A stretch of DNA of 64,000 bases from an uncultured Pseudomonadales bacterium (GCA_943788835.1 CALSRU010000008.1:1-64000), one strand, 5' to 3'; counted from the stretch's first letter, positions 10,437 to 19,602 are shown. A program made the numbers and translations. Notes: generated from the sequence alone by a model not told the origin.

Positions 10437-11093
10437 TTGAATAAGCGTATCGGCATATTGGGCGGCAGCTTTGATCCTGTGCATCGCGGGCATATAGCGT
10501 CTGTTTTGGAACTTGCAAAGCGTTTTGATTTTGAGCAAGTAAAGCTCTTGCCGGTTGGCCAGCATGCGATAAAGAAAGCGCCCTTGGCCTTGGCGGCGCA
10601 TCGTAAAGCGATGTTAGACCTTGCAGTGCGATCCTACCCTCAGCTCATCGTGGATGACCGTGAATTGCGGCGTGAGGGTGCTTCATACACTATTGATACC
10701 TGTTGTGAACTACGCAGTGAATTGGGCGATGAGGCTACCATTTGTTTTATAGTGGGTTCTGACGTGCTGGGTAACTTACATTTATGGCAGCGCTGGGAGG
10801 AATTGCTAGGCGTTGTGAATTTGGTGGTGATGAGACGCGCCGGTATTTCCGCTAATGAATCGATCGCCCCTGAAGTTATGGCACTGTTAGGCACAAGCGT
10901 TGCAAAAATCGATCGGCCTTATGGGCAATTAGCGAGTGTCCGCTTAGGAGAGTACCCTATATCGTCAACGCAGTTGAGGCGAGAGTTAGTTCAACGCAAT
11001 GATGTTGCGATCAGCACAGGGGCTTTAAATGGTTGCCATTTATGGCGGGAGAAGTTTGCCAGCTGGTGTTTGGGAATATATTGTGACGCATGA
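10437..11093 (+). CDS. nadD: Nicotinate-nucleotide adenylyltransferase, C terminus shifted out of frame
   Basis: NadD adenylates nicotinate mononucleotide in NAD synthesis. Hallmarks are ILGGSFDPVHRGHI (the HxGH nucleotidyltransferase motif), FIVGSDVLGNLHLWQRW and the ISSTQLR signature. The only possible start is TTG 10437, because an in-frame stop lies four codons upstream. The last ~20 residues in this frame (from about CHLWREKF) do not look like the family. In the next frame the DNA reads GRSLPAGVWEYIVTHDLYR up to a stop at 11104-11106, which is the normal NadD ending. A single extra base around 11031-11047, most simply one T of the TT at 11033-11034, explains this. The enzyme is usually essential, so an error in the sequence is likely, though a modified tail might be tolerated. 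Confidence 0.88.
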   Translation: MNKRIGILGGSFDPVHRGHIASVLELAKRFDFEQVKLLPVGQHAIKKAPLALAAHRKAMLDLAVRSYPQLIVDDRELRREGASYTIDTCCELRSELGDEATICFIVGSDVLGNLHLWQRWEELLGVVNLVVMRRAGISANESIAPEVMALLGTSVAKIDRPYGQLASVRLGEYPISSTQLRRELVQRNDVAISTGALNGCHLWREKFASWCLGIYCDA

Positions 11094-11169
11094 TTTATAT
11101 CGCTAAAAATTGGGTGTCTTGTGGGTAGCGATTATGGTTTTTGAAATTAATAGAGGCAAGTAAATTAAC

Positions 11170-11520
11170 GTGGATAATCAAACGACAGACAAGCACAGTA
11201 AAATTGTTGTAGGTGCTTTAGAGGATTTAAAGGCTAAAGATATCATGGTGCTGGAGGTGGGAGATATTAGTACTGTGGCAGATACTATGATTATCGCTAC
11301 TGGCACATCCAATAGGCATGTTAAGGCATTGGCTGAAAATGTGGCATTTGAAGCCAAGCAACATGATTGGCTCAGTATTGGTATGGAGGGAGATGATATT
11401 GCTGAGTGGGTTTTGGTTGATTTTGGTGATGTAATCGTTCACGTTATGCTACCGACCACGCGTGAATTTTATGATTTGGAAAGTCTGTGGACACTCAAGC
11501 CCGACTCCAATCCCGAGTAA
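11170..11520 (+). CDS. rsfS: Ribosomal silencing factor RsfS
   Basis: This 116-residue protein of the RsfS/Iojap family binds ribosomal protein L14 and blocks subunit joining in starvation or stationary phase. Family features seen are the early KIVVGALEDLKAKDI, the DTMIIATGTSNRHVKALAENV region and the VDFGDVIVHVMLPTTREFYD ending. The start is GTG 11170. It lies between nadD and rlmH, the standard gammaproteobacterial order, and probably belongs to the same transcript as rlmH 26 bases downstream. Confidence 0.93.
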   Translation: MDNQTTDKHSKIVVGALEDLKAKDIMVLEVGDISTVADTMIIATGTSNRHVKALAENVAFEAKQHDWLSIGMEGDDIAEWVLVDFGDVIVHVMLPTTREFYDLESLWTLKPDSNPE

Positions 11521-11546
11521 GGATCGATCAACTTCGTAAAATAATT

Positions 11547-12032
11547 ATGAAAATATCGATCCTTGCTGTAGGAAAAAAAATGCCCGCTTGGGTATACGAC
11601 TGTTGTGATGACTATTTTCAGCGTTTACCCGCTGACTATCAGATTAATGTTCAGGAAATTGCGTTGGAAAAGCGTAGTAAGAATCAGTCAGCCGAAAAAA
11701 CGCGCATGCGTGAAACGCAACGTTTACTGCAAATAGTTCCCGAAAACGATTTTGTTGTTGCGCTGACAGAAGACGGCCAAGCCATTAGCACGCGAAAATT
11801 TGCTGGGCGCATCGAAAGACTTCGCGATGAATCTAGGAATATCAGTTTTTTGATTGGCGGCCCCGATGGATTAGATTTTTCTGTTCAGAGTAATGGTTTG
11901 AAAAATTGGCCAGATTGGCGCTGTTCGTTATCATTACTTACCTTCCCACATCCATTAGTGCGCGTTATTTTAGCAGAGCAAATTTACCGGGCCTGGAGCG
12001 TTTTAGCTGGCCATCCTTACCATCGTGATTAG
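11547..12032 (+). CDS. rlmH: 23S rRNA pseudouridine-1915 N3-methyltransferase RlmH
   Basis: This 161-residue SPOUT methyltransferase methylates pseudouridine 1915 in helix 69 of 23S rRNA. It starts at ATG 11547 as MKISILAVGKKMPAWV. The SAM-binding knot is visible: ALTEDGQAISTRKFAGRIE, then FLIGGPDGLD and the ending LTFPHPLVRVILAEQIYRAW-x8-HPYHRD. An upstream in-frame extension to 11487 overlaps rsfS and does not look like the family, so the shorter start was chosen. The segment after GGPDGLD is about three residues longer than in E. coli. mrdA follows after a 106-base gap. Confidence 0.94.
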   Translation: MKISILAVGKKMPAWVYDCCDDYFQRLPADYQINVQEIALEKRSKNQSAEKTRMRETQRLLQIVPENDFVVALTEDGQAISTRKFAGRIERLRDESRNISFLIGGPDGLDFSVQSNGLKNWPDWRCSLSLLTFPHPLVRVILAEQIYRAWSVLAGHPYHRD

Positions 12033-12138
12033 ACGATGAATAAAAGGAATAGCGTGTCGTTTTTTTACAAGTTCAAAAGCGCATATGGGATTTGTTACTG
12101 GTTTCCACTATCTCTAGAAATCAGTGGGGGCTTGTCCT

Positions 12139-14187
12139 GTGTTTGAAAAAAATCATTTAAGAGATAGCGCATCAGAGCAGCGAGTCTTTCAGCAGCGCAT
12201 GATAGCGTCATTAATGGTGTTCTTTTTTCTTGCCGGTATACTTGCTTGGCGATATGTCAATCTCCAGGTTTTCCAATACGAAAAATTTGCCACTGCGTCA
12301 GACCGTAATCGTATACATACTTTGCCGCTTGAGCCTAGGCGAGGTCTTATTTACGATCGTAAAGGCGTACTCCTTGCTGAAAATCAGCCCAGCTATAGTC
12401 TTGCGGTCACGCTTGAGCGTGTTGTTAACCTAGATGAATTGTTGATTGACTTACAACAACTATTTGATATTGATATGCGCAGTGTTGAGAAATTCAGGCA
12501 ACGTCTTAATCGCCGCACCCCTTATCAGGCCGTGCCGCTTAAATTTCGACTCAATGACGATGAAATCAGTCGTTTTGCAGTTAATCGTTATCGATTAGAT
12601 GGCGTTGAAATAAAAGCGCAGCTGGTTCGGCATTATCCGCGTGGTGAGGATTTTTCTCATGTGATTGGTTACGTTGGCCGAATTAATAAAAAGGAGCAGG
12701 AAAAAATATTTTCGGATGAGCAGCGGCGTATTAACTATGCAGCAACTGACCATATTGGAAAAATAGGGCTGGAGAATTATTATGAAGAAACTTTACATGG
12801 TGTAGTGGGTTCGCAGTATGTTGAATCGAATGCGCATGGACGTATATTGCGAGTTTTGCAACAAGTAGATCCTTTGCCCGGTGGCGATCTTCAATTATCT
12901 GTTGATGCAGAATTACAAAAAAATGTTGTTGAGCTGTTGAAAGGGCGCCGTGGGTCGGTGGTGGTTTTGGACGTGCATACAGGCGATGTCTTGGCGATGG
13001 TCAGTGCGCCGAGCTTCGATTCTAATTTGTTTGTTAATGGTATTAGCAACGAGTCTTACGGTAAGTTACGCGACTCTATAGACCTCCCTCTATTCAATCG
13101 TTCGTTGCAGGGGCAGTATCCGCCTGGGTCAACCATTAAGCCCATTATCGGTTTGGCTGCGCTGTATCATGGACTGATTACATCGTCTTCGACTATCAAT
13201 GACCCTGGTTGGTATCAGCTACCTAACGATGAGCGATATCATCGTGATTGGAAGCGCGAGGGTCATGGCGATAAGGTGGATTTATTTCAAGCTATTGAGC
13301 AGAGTTGCGATACCTTTTTTTATGATATTTCTTATAGACTTGGCATTGATCGTATTCATGCGTTTACTAAGCAGTTTGGGCTAGGTGAAAAAACGGGTAT
13401 TGATTCATTTAATGAGCGCTCGGGCTTGTTGCCATCTCGCACATGGAAGCGTGCAAGTCGGAATAAACCTTGGTTTCCTGGCGAAACGCTTAACATAGGT
13501 ATCGGTCAGGGCTATATGTTGGCGACGCCATTACAGCTTGCAGCGTCGACGGCGGCATTGGCTACCCGTGGAAAGCGTATTGAGCCGCGTTTTATTTTGT
13601 CGGATAAGACTCCCCAAAGAAGCAATAAGGAAGAGGTTGGTCAGAAAGACAATACAAACGCATTAGTTAATGCATCTGAGACGGGCGTATCTTCTGGCAG
13701 CTCAGAAAATCAGTTAGATGATATTGGTGTGAGCGATTATTTTTGGGATGAAATTCATGATGCCATGAAATCTGTTGTGCACGGGCGTAAGGGTACGGCT
13801 CAGGCTATAGGGCGTAATATCAAATATAAAATGGCAGGCAAAACGGGCACTGCACAAGTTATTGGTATTGCTCAGGGCGAAGAATATGATGCCGAGGCTA
13901 TCGCTGAGCGTCAGCGCGACCATGCACTCTTTGTCGGCTTCGCGCCCTTTGAGAAACCCAAATTTGCCGTTGCGGTTATTATAGAAAACGGTGGTAGTGG
14001 CAGCGCCACCGCCGCGCCTATCGCCAGAAAAGTGTTTGATTGGCTTATGCTGAACGACACCAACAACGATAATAAAGCGAAGCCGGCAAGTCGAGAATTG
14101 CCCGTGTATGCATCAAACAGCCCGCTGCCGGGCGTGGGTATTGTGTCTTTAAATGATTCAGAAAAGTGGGTGCATAATGCCTTCTGA
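12139..14187 (+). CDS. mrdA: Peptidoglycan transpeptidase PBP2 (elongasome)
   Basis: Class B penicillin-binding protein 2 cross-links new peptidoglycan during side-wall elongation, with RodA as its glycosyltransferase partner. One N-terminal membrane helix (about residues 22-42) anchors it, followed by the pedestal domain (LEPRRGLIYDRKGVLLAENQ). The transpeptidase domain has the active-site serine 331 in YPPGSTIKP with Lys334, the SCD triad and Lys568 in MAGKTGTAQV. Length is about 682 residues, normal for PBP2. GTG 12139 is preferred over GTG 12124 because a GGGGG ribosome site lies just upstream of it. An Asn/Ser-rich insert of around 40 residues precedes the last motif. The gene overlaps rodA by 11 bases, indicating translational coupling. 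Confidence 0.95.
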   Translation: MFEKNHLRDSASEQRVFQQRMIASLMVFFFLAGILAWRYVNLQVFQYEKFATASDRNRIHTLPLEPRRGLIYDRKGVLLAENQPSYSLAVTLERVVNLDELLIDLQQLFDIDMRSVEKFRQRLNRRTPYQAVPLKFRLNDDEISRFAVNRYRLDGVEIKAQLVRHYPRGEDFSHVIGYVGRINKKEQEKIFSDEQRRINYAATDHIGKIGLENYYEETLHGVVGSQYVESNAHGRILRVLQQVDPLPGGDLQLSVDAELQKNVVELLKGRRGSVVVLDVHTGDVLAMVSAPSFDSNLFVNGISNESYGKLRDSIDLPLFNRSLQGQYPPGSTIKPIIGLAALYHGLITSSSTINDPGWYQLPNDERYHRDWKREGHGDKVDLFQAIEQSCDTFFYDISYRLGIDRIHAFTKQFGLGEKTGIDSFNERSGLLPSRTWKRASRNKPWFPGETLNIGIGQGYMLATPLQLAASTAALATRGKRIEPRFILSDKTPQRSNKEEVGQKDNTNALVNASETGVSSGSSENQLDDIGVSDYFWDEIHDAMKSVVHGRKGTAQAIGRNIKYKMAGKTGTAQVIGIAQGEEYDAEAIAERQRDHALFVGFAPFEKPKFAVAVIIENGGSGSATAAPIARKVFDWLMLNDTNNDNKAKPASRELPVYASNSPLPGVGIVSLNDSEKWVHNAF

Positions 14188-15310
14188 ATTTTTTCGAAGC
14201 TTACCCGGTGGGTCCGGTGCTTTGCGTATGCGGCCCAATACATGGAAGAAATTCCGAATAGATTGGCCTTTATTGTTGCTGCTCATAATGATCGCAAGTT
14301 ATGGCTTGGTCGTGCTTTATAGTGCAAGTGGGCAAGATGCCGATCGTTTAGGCGGGCAGTTTATGGCTTTGTTGGTGGCCTTTGTTTGCATGTTGATTGC
14401 TGCCCAGTTCCGCGTTAAAACGATTAAAACGCTTGCTCCTTTAGCCTACTTGGTGGGCGTGTTGTTACTGGCTGCTGTGCCGCTATGGGGTGTAGATATA
14501 AACGGTGCAACTAGGTGGCTGGATTTGCCAGGGCTGCCTCGCTTTCAGCCATCTGAATTGATGAAGTTAGCCGTGCCTTTGATGGTGGCAGCCTATTTGT
14601 CTGGTACTTTGTTACCTCCGAAATTTAACTATTTGTTGGCTAGTTTTACAATTATTCTTCTGCCTTGTGGTCTTATAGTCACACAGCCTGATTTGGGCAC
14701 ATCGTTGCTGGTGGCAACATCGGGTTTATTGGTGATATGGCTGGCTGGGCTGCAATGGCGTTATGTCTTTGGCGCAGTGCTTAGTGTGGTTGCCTCTGCT
14801 TGGCCGCTGTGGCATTTTGCGCTGCAAGGCTACCAGCGCCAGCGAATTTTGACGCTATTTAATCCTGAGAGCGATAGGCTGGGAGCGGGCTGGAACATTA
14901 TCCAGTCTAAAACAGCTATTGGTTCGGGAGGCTGGACTGGCAAGGGTTGGTTAAACGGAACCCAGTCGCAGTTAGAATTTTTACCTGAAAGCCATACTGA
15001 TTTCATTATTGCGGTATTGGCAGAAGAGTTTGGTTTATTGGGGGTTTTGACGCTGTTGATTCTTTACATTCTGGTGGTAATGCGTGGCGCGTATATCAGT
15101 ATCTCAGCTAAAGACGTGTTCGGTAAATTGGTGGCGGGGAGTATTACCTTCACATTTTTTGTCTATGTTATGGTGAACTTAGCAATGGTCTCAGGGATGC
15201 TGCCTGTTGTTGGTGTGCCGTTGCCGCTAGTCAGTTACGGCGGTACAGCGATGGTCACATTGTTGGCAGGTTTCGGCATCTTGATGTCCATACAAAGTGA
15301 AACTGATTGA
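14177..15310 (+). CDS. rodA: Rod-shape SEDS glycosyltransferase RodA
   Basis: RodA is a multi-pass SEDS protein that polymerises lipid II glycan strands in the elongasome with PBP2. Around ten hydrophobic segments are visible, along with DINGATRWLDLPGLPRFQPS (the periplasmic/catalytic loop region), QPDLGTSLLV, LPESHTDFIIAVLAEEFGLL and the terminal GVPLPLVSYGGTAMV. These are the SEDS signatures. The start is taken as ATG 14177, inside the end of mrdA; ATG 14228 is an alternative that drops 17 non-conserved residues. It is distinct from ftsW at 43.3 kb. Confidence 0.95.
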   Translation: MPSEFFRSLPGGSGALRMRPNTWKKFRIDWPLLLLLIMIASYGLVVLYSASGQDADRLGGQFMALLVAFVCMLIAAQFRVKTIKTLAPLAYLVGVLLLAAVPLWGVDINGATRWLDLPGLPRFQPSELMKLAVPLMVAAYLSGTLLPPKFNYLLASFTIILLPCGLIVTQPDLGTSLLVATSGLLVIWLAGLQWRYVFGAVLSVVASAWPLWHFALQGYQRQRILTLFNPESDRLGAGWNIIQSKTAIGSGGWTGKGWLNGTQSQLEFLPESHTDFIIAVLAEEFGLLGVLTLLILYILVVMRGAYISISAKDVFGKLVAGSITFTFFVYVMVNLAMVSGMLPVVGVPLPLVSYGGTAMVTLLAGFGILMSIQSETD

Positions 15311-15544
15311 TAGGGGTGTTGATCGTCATCCGTTCTCGATTCAGCTAAGCTGGCAGGCAGAACTTGGATGGCGTTGAGTATGATTAATGTTGAACGAACT
15401 AATAATAGGATTCGAGCTAATAAGGCGATGAAAATGTTTTTGAGCAAGCGCGTAAATACGATGACGTCAACAAGCCGCAGTCGGGTAGTCAATAGACACT
15501 CATTACGTTGCAAGCTGTGCACAGCTACCAGACACGCCTTTGTT

Positions 15545-16537
15545 ATGGCGAGACACATGCTATTTCTGGGTCTTTTGGGTACAGGATGCATTGCGTCGGC
15601 GTTAGCCGATTATAGCCAGCATCCAGCCGCCGCTCCGGTCATTGCAACGTTAGTTGAAGATCATGGAATGTCGCGCGACGAAGTGATGCAAATCTTGGCC
15701 AATGCCTCTACTGAGCAGCGTATTTTAGATAGCATGGCAAACGCAGCTGAAAAAACGAAAACCTGGACAGCCTATCGATCTAGCTTCTTAACGCCGGTGC
15801 GTATTGACGGAGGCGTTGATTTTTTGCGGGAGTACGCGCAAATATTGCAGCAAGTTGAGCAAGAGTATGGCGTACCTCGACAAGTCATTGCCGCCATTGT
15901 AGGTGTCGAAACTAACTATGGCGGTTATACGGGTAAGGCAAATGTTTTAAACGCATTGGCTACTTTGGCGTTTGAGCATCCGCGACGAACTAAATTTTTT
16001 AGTAGTGAGTTAGTTGAGTATATCGTTTTGTGCACAGAGCAGGGTTGGCAAGCAGACCAGCAATTGGGTTCTTATGCTGGAGCAATGGGTATGAGTCAAT
16101 TTATGCCGAGCAACTACCGAAAGTTGGCGATTGACGGGGATGAAAACGGTGTTGCAGATCTTCATCATCCTACCGATGCGATTCATAGCGTGGCTAATTA
16201 TTTAACGCATCACGGTTGGCAGTCAGGAGAATTAGTCGCTGCGCGAGCGGCGGTCAATGAAGGCTTTGATCCAGTTGTTATTGGTAGAGGGCTGCGACCT
16301 AATTTTTCACTGGATGAGTTGAGTAGTCGCGGTTATCACAGTCAGCGCGCTGTGGAGGGTGCAACCATGGCTCGTGTGGTGCGTTTTAATGATGCCGATG
16401 GCGACGAGTTTTGGCTTGGCTTTAATAATTTTTATGTTATCAGCCGTTATAATCCGCGCTCAAAATATGCTTTGGCGGTGTATTTACTCAGTGAGGAGAT
16501 TCTGCGTTCGGCTGCTGCGCAGAACGCCAGTTCATGA
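15545..16537 (+). CDS. mltB: Membrane-bound lytic murein transglycosylase B
   Basis: MltB cleaves the MurNAc-GlcNAc bond of peptidoglycan to give 1,6-anhydro ends. The protein shows the family's catalytic glutamate in AAIVGVETNYGGYTGKANVL and the YAGAMGMSQFMPSNYRKLA and HHPTDAIHSVANYLTHHGW motifs. ATG 15545 is preferred because it gives a clear signal peptide (MARHMLFLGLLGTGCIASALA before DYSQ). The frame is open from 15368, and starts at 15368 or 15428 would add up to 59 basic residues without family similarity. The Cys in GLLGTGC is a poor lipobox, so lipidation is uncertain. It follows rodA in the usual cell-wall order. Confidence 0.9.
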   Translation: MARHMLFLGLLGTGCIASALADYSQHPAAAPVIATLVEDHGMSRDEVMQILANASTEQRILDSMANAAEKTKTWTAYRSSFLTPVRIDGGVDFLREYAQILQQVEQEYGVPRQVIAAIVGVETNYGGYTGKANVLNALATLAFEHPRRTKFFSSELVEYIVLCTEQGWQADQQLGSYAGAMGMSQFMPSNYRKLAIDGDENGVADLHHPTDAIHSVANYLTHHGWQSGELVAARAAVNEGFDPVVIGRGLRPNFSLDELSSRGYHSQRAVEGATMARVVRFNDADGDEFWLGFNNFYVISRYNPRSKYALAVYLLSEEILRSAAAQNASS

Positions 16538-16719
16538 ACATTTTTAATACTGGTGGGCAGGTGTGCTGGCTGGGAAAAAATTCAACTGGCTGGACGCTGT
16601 AACACGGTGAAACGCTTTCGCGCTAGGGCGTGATGTCATGAGTAGTCATTTACTATTATCAGGTCATAGTGTTCATTGAAAGCGCGTTTTTTTATTTGAG
16701 TGAGACTGAATAGACCATT

Positions 16720-17715
16720 ATGAAGGATTTTCTTTTCTACCTAGGGGCGGTTAATTCGGGAAATTATCTGCCGAAGTTAGTAGTGTTCATCATGATTGTA
16801 GTGCTTCCTGCCTGTGGCTTTTTTGGTGGCTTGAGAAGTTCTACAGTCACGCAAGATAGCGCGCCTAATGTGGTGATGAAGGCAAGCAAGATTAAAGATG
16901 CCGAGCCTCGCGTAGAGCCAAAGAGTCGCGGTGGTAATGCCAGCGTTTACACTGTATTTGGTAAATCTTATCGCGTACTTGACAGTGCTAAGGGATTTAA
17001 AGAGCGTGGCGATGCCTCGTGGTATGGGAAAAAGTTTCATGGTCGCGATACCGCCAATGGAGAGCGCTATGACATGTTCCAAATGACGGCTGCGCACAAG
17101 CATCTGCCCTTGCCTTCGTATGTCAGAGTGACTAATTTGGAAAATCGCAAAAGCACCATCGTTCGAGTTAATGACCGAGGTCCGTTTCACGGTGGGCGCA
17201 TTATTGATTTATCTTATGCCGCGGCAACTAAAATCGATATGCTCAAGAAGGGCACTGCCAGAGTAGAGATAGAGGTGATTGATCCTAAGCAATGGGTTAA
17301 GGCGAAAAAGTCTCGGCAGCGGCCTGCAAAGCCACCTCAGCATACACAAGTGGCGCAAGCTGATGTGTCAGGGTTTGCTGCCCCAGCGCCCTCAGTGAGT
17401 GCCAGCAGCGCACCGATCGAGGGTGACAGAGCAGCGGCTTCTTCTAACTCGGTAGTCAGCGCGCAGAATCACTATTTGCAAATTGCTTCATACGAGAGTT
17501 TAAGTGCAGCGCAAGGTCTGCAGAATAAGCTACTTGAAAAAATAAGCTATGGCAGTACGCCGTCGCAAGCCCACAATGTTGTTATTCACCCTAGTGCCAA
17601 TAAGGCGTTGTACCGTGTACGTATAGGCCCGGTTGCGAGTCGTTCAGAGGTCGAACGATTAAAAGCACACCCGTTGCTGGATTCTTTTGATAGTATGTAT
17701 CCTGTGGTTGAATAG
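16720..17715 (+). CDS. rlpA: Septal ring lytic transglycosylase RlpA (lipoprotein)
   Basis: RlpA digests denuded glycan strands at the septum. The protein has a hydrophobic leader with lipobox VLPAC (Cys32) and the double-psi beta-barrel RlpA domain with GDASWYGKKFHGRDTANGE, KHLPLPSYVRV and VRVNDRGPFHGGRIIDLS. It then has a Pro/Ala/Ser-rich linker and a C-terminal SPOR domain (from about YLQIASYESLSAAQGLQNKL) that binds denuded peptidoglycan at the division site. At 331 residues it has the typical architecture. It lies between mltB and dacA, as in Pseudomonas. Confidence 0.93.
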   Translation: MKDFLFYLGAVNSGNYLPKLVVFIMIVVLPACGFFGGLRSSTVTQDSAPNVVMKASKIKDAEPRVEPKSRGGNASVYTVFGKSYRVLDSAKGFKERGDASWYGKKFHGRDTANGERYDMFQMTAAHKHLPLPSYVRVTNLENRKSTIVRVNDRGPFHGGRIIDLSYAAATKIDMLKKGTARVEIEVIDPKQWVKAKKSRQRPAKPPQHTQVAQADVSGFAAPAPSVSASSAPIEGDRAAASSNSVVSAQNHYLQIASYESLSAAQGLQNKLLEKISYGSTPSQAHNVVIHPSANKALYRVRIGPVASRSEVERLKAHPLLDSFDSMYPVVE

Positions 17716-17890
17716 CTGGCGAATAGCCGTTGAGTACAGGCTCCTAAACCCCAATATTTCATTGTTTGGCTGCTAGAGGTCGATGTTCTTTTCGCTTTAT
17801 GAGCGGGTGCATTGATCGCCGCTGTGGGCTACTTCCTGGCGAGCACACTGTCGCTATACTTATTTATAGCAGTTTTTAACTGTGTTGTTG

Positions 17891-17914
17891 CGTACCTACT
17901 TTTATTTAGGTACG
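17891..17914. other. Short perfect hairpin upstream of dacA
   Basis: CGTACCTA (17891-17898) and TAGGTACG (17907-17914) form an 8-bp perfect stem with an 8-base loop. It lies in the 283-base rlpA-dacA gap, about 85 bases before the dacA start. No run of T follows, so it is not an obvious terminator. It could be an operator or an mRNA leader structure. Confidence 0.4.
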
Positions 17915-17998
17915 TTAGGAGTAATGTGGCTTTTCCTAAGTTGTTGAGTCAATCTGTCTTGGTCTTTTTTATTAGTAATTGATGTGTAGAAAAATATA

Positions 17999-19207
17999 AT
18001 GAAAGATGTTGTTTTGTGTTTAATGAATCGCCTCTCGACACGAGCTTTGGTTGGCATTGTAATCGCTCTATTTTGTGTGCAAGCGGTTGGCCAAGTGGCT
18101 GGGTCGGGTAGCGTTATGCTTATGCCGTCGCCACCACAGTTAGCTGCAAGTAGCTATTTGTTATTGGATGCGCACACAGGCAAGGTTATTGTTGAGCATA
18201 ATGCCGACCAACAATTACCACCGGCCAGCCTCACAAAAATCATGACCAGCTATATTGTTTCTAGTGAGCTTGCTAAGGGCAGTATTCTTGCCGACGACAA
18301 AGTTCCAGTGAGCGTTAAGGCCTGGAAGACGGGCGGCTCCCGTATGTTCATTCGGGAGGGCACTGAAGTCATACTCGAAGATTTATTGCGCGGTGTGATT
18401 ATCCAATCCGGCAATGATGCAAGTGTTGCTTTGGCTGAATATATTGCTGGAGATGAGGCTGCATTTGCTTCTTTAATGACGCAGCAGGCGAAATTGTTAG
18501 GCATGTCTTATACACAATTTAAAAATGCCACTGGCTTGTCAGCTGAAGGACATTTCACTACCGCAAGAGATCTATCTATTCTAGCGCGTGCGTTAGTGCG
18601 TGATTTTCCTAGCCACTATGGTCTCTATGCTGAGAAGGAATTTACCTATAACAACATAACACAGCCTAATCGAAACGGTTTATTGTGGAGTGACCCAAAT
18701 GTAGATGGCATTAAAACAGGCCACACCCAGGAAGCTGGGTATTGTTTAGTGGCATCCTCTAAGCGCAACGATATGCGACTTATTTCGGTTGTCCTGGGCG
18801 CTAAGAGTTTGCGGGCTAGAGAACAGGAAACTAAAAAACTACTTGCGTATGGTTTTCGATATTACAAAACCCAAAATTTATACAAGGCCGATGAACCTTT
18901 AAACGTGGCGAAGGTATGGGCGGGGCAGGAAAAGCAGGTAGCTTTAGTTTTGGCAGAGGATTTAAGCGTGACAATACCTCGGAATCAACAAGATTCGTTG
19001 CAGGCTAATATTGAAATTGATCGTGAAATTATTGCCCCTGTGCTGGCAGGCAACGTATATGGGCAGTTGAATCTTTTGCTAAACGGTGAGTTACTTGCGC
19101 AGCGTGACCTTGTGGCTGGTGTTGCGGTAGAGCCGGCAGGATTTTTTGTGCGAATATGGGATCAGCTCATTTTATTTGTACGCGGAATACTTGGTTTTAC
19201 AGTCTAA
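17999..19207 (+). CDS. dacA: D-alanyl-D-alanine carboxypeptidase (PBP5/6 family)
   Basis: This low-molecular-weight penicillin-binding protein trims the terminal D-Ala from peptidoglycan pentapeptides in the periplasm. It has an N-terminal signal region (hydrophobic around residues 16-35), the SxxK site with Ser77 in PPASLTKIMTSY, the SGNDASVAL motif and the KTG triad in DGIKTGHTQEAGYCLV. The C-terminal PBP5 beta-domain ends in VRIWDQLILFVRGILGF, an amphipathic helix expected to tether the protein to the outer face of the inner membrane. Length (402) is typical. The start is ATG 17999. Confidence 0.95.
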   Translation: MKDVVLCLMNRLSTRALVGIVIALFCVQAVGQVAGSGSVMLMPSPPQLAASSYLLLDAHTGKVIVEHNADQQLPPASLTKIMTSYIVSSELAKGSILADDKVPVSVKAWKTGGSRMFIREGTEVILEDLLRGVIIQSGNDASVALAEYIAGDEAAFASLMTQQAKLLGMSYTQFKNATGLSAEGHFTTARDLSILARALVRDFPSHYGLYAEKEFTYNNITQPNRNGLLWSDPNVDGIKTGHTQEAGYCLVASSKRNDMRLISVVLGAKSLRAREQETKKLLAYGFRYYKTQNLYKADEPLNVAKVWAGQEKQVALVLAEDLSVTIPRNQQDSLQANIEIDREIIAPVLAGNVYGQLNLLLNGELLAQRDLVAGVAVEPAGFFVRIWDQLILFVRGILGFTV

Positions 19208-19248
19208 TCAAGCTTTTACGCTCATCCTTATGATAGGTGGCGACCACT

Positions 19249-19548
19249 ATGTCAAAATTGATTTCAGATAAAACACTGGCGCCGGATCAAGACGCAGCCA
19301 AAATTATTTTTCCTTGCCAATACCCTATTAAAATTTTGGGTAGCGCTTCAGTTGACTTTGAAGTGCGCGTGCTTGAGGTGGTTGCCGAACATGCGAGTAA
19401 TTTCGATAGCAGTACAATTAGCCGTCGCGACAGCAATAAAGGCAGCTTTCGCTCAATTACGGTTACCATAACTGCAACCGGTGAGCAGCAACTGGACACA
19501 TTGCACAGGGCTTTGCTGAAGATTGAACAGGTTAAAATGGTGCTTTAG
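19249..19548 (+). CDS. ybeD: YbeD-like DUF493 protein
   Basis: This small 99-residue cytoplasmic protein is of the YbeD/DUF493 family, which has an ACT-like fold and no firmly known function; a regulatory role near lipoate synthesis has been suggested from gene context. Visible features are FPCQYPIKILGSASVDFEV, RRDSNKGSFRSITVTITA and LHRALLKIEQVKMVL at the end, matching the family. ATG 19249 is chosen over GTG 19237, with TAGGTGG at 19234-19240 as its ribosome site. It lies between dacA and lipB, the conserved order. Confidence 0.88.
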   Translation: MSKLISDKTLAPDQDAAKIIFPCQYPIKILGSASVDFEVRVLEVVAEHASNFDSSTISRRDSNKGSFRSITVTITATGEQQLDTLHRALLKIEQVKMVL

Positions 19549-19602
19549 AAAAATTATTAAATGCAGCCCTAATTTTTTTATCAACGAATTGTGTGACCAA
19601 TC

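Noticed and set aside
12036..12146. A 36-codon ORF between rlmH and the mrdA start, as a possible leader peptide
   Set aside because: No ribosome site, no attenuator-like structure and no likeness to any leader; it overlaps the mrdA start by chance.
16611..16694. Inverted CGCTTTC/GAAAGCG followed by a T run before rlpA, as a terminator of mltB
   Set aside because: The 60-base loop is too long for an intrinsic terminator; no better stem was found.
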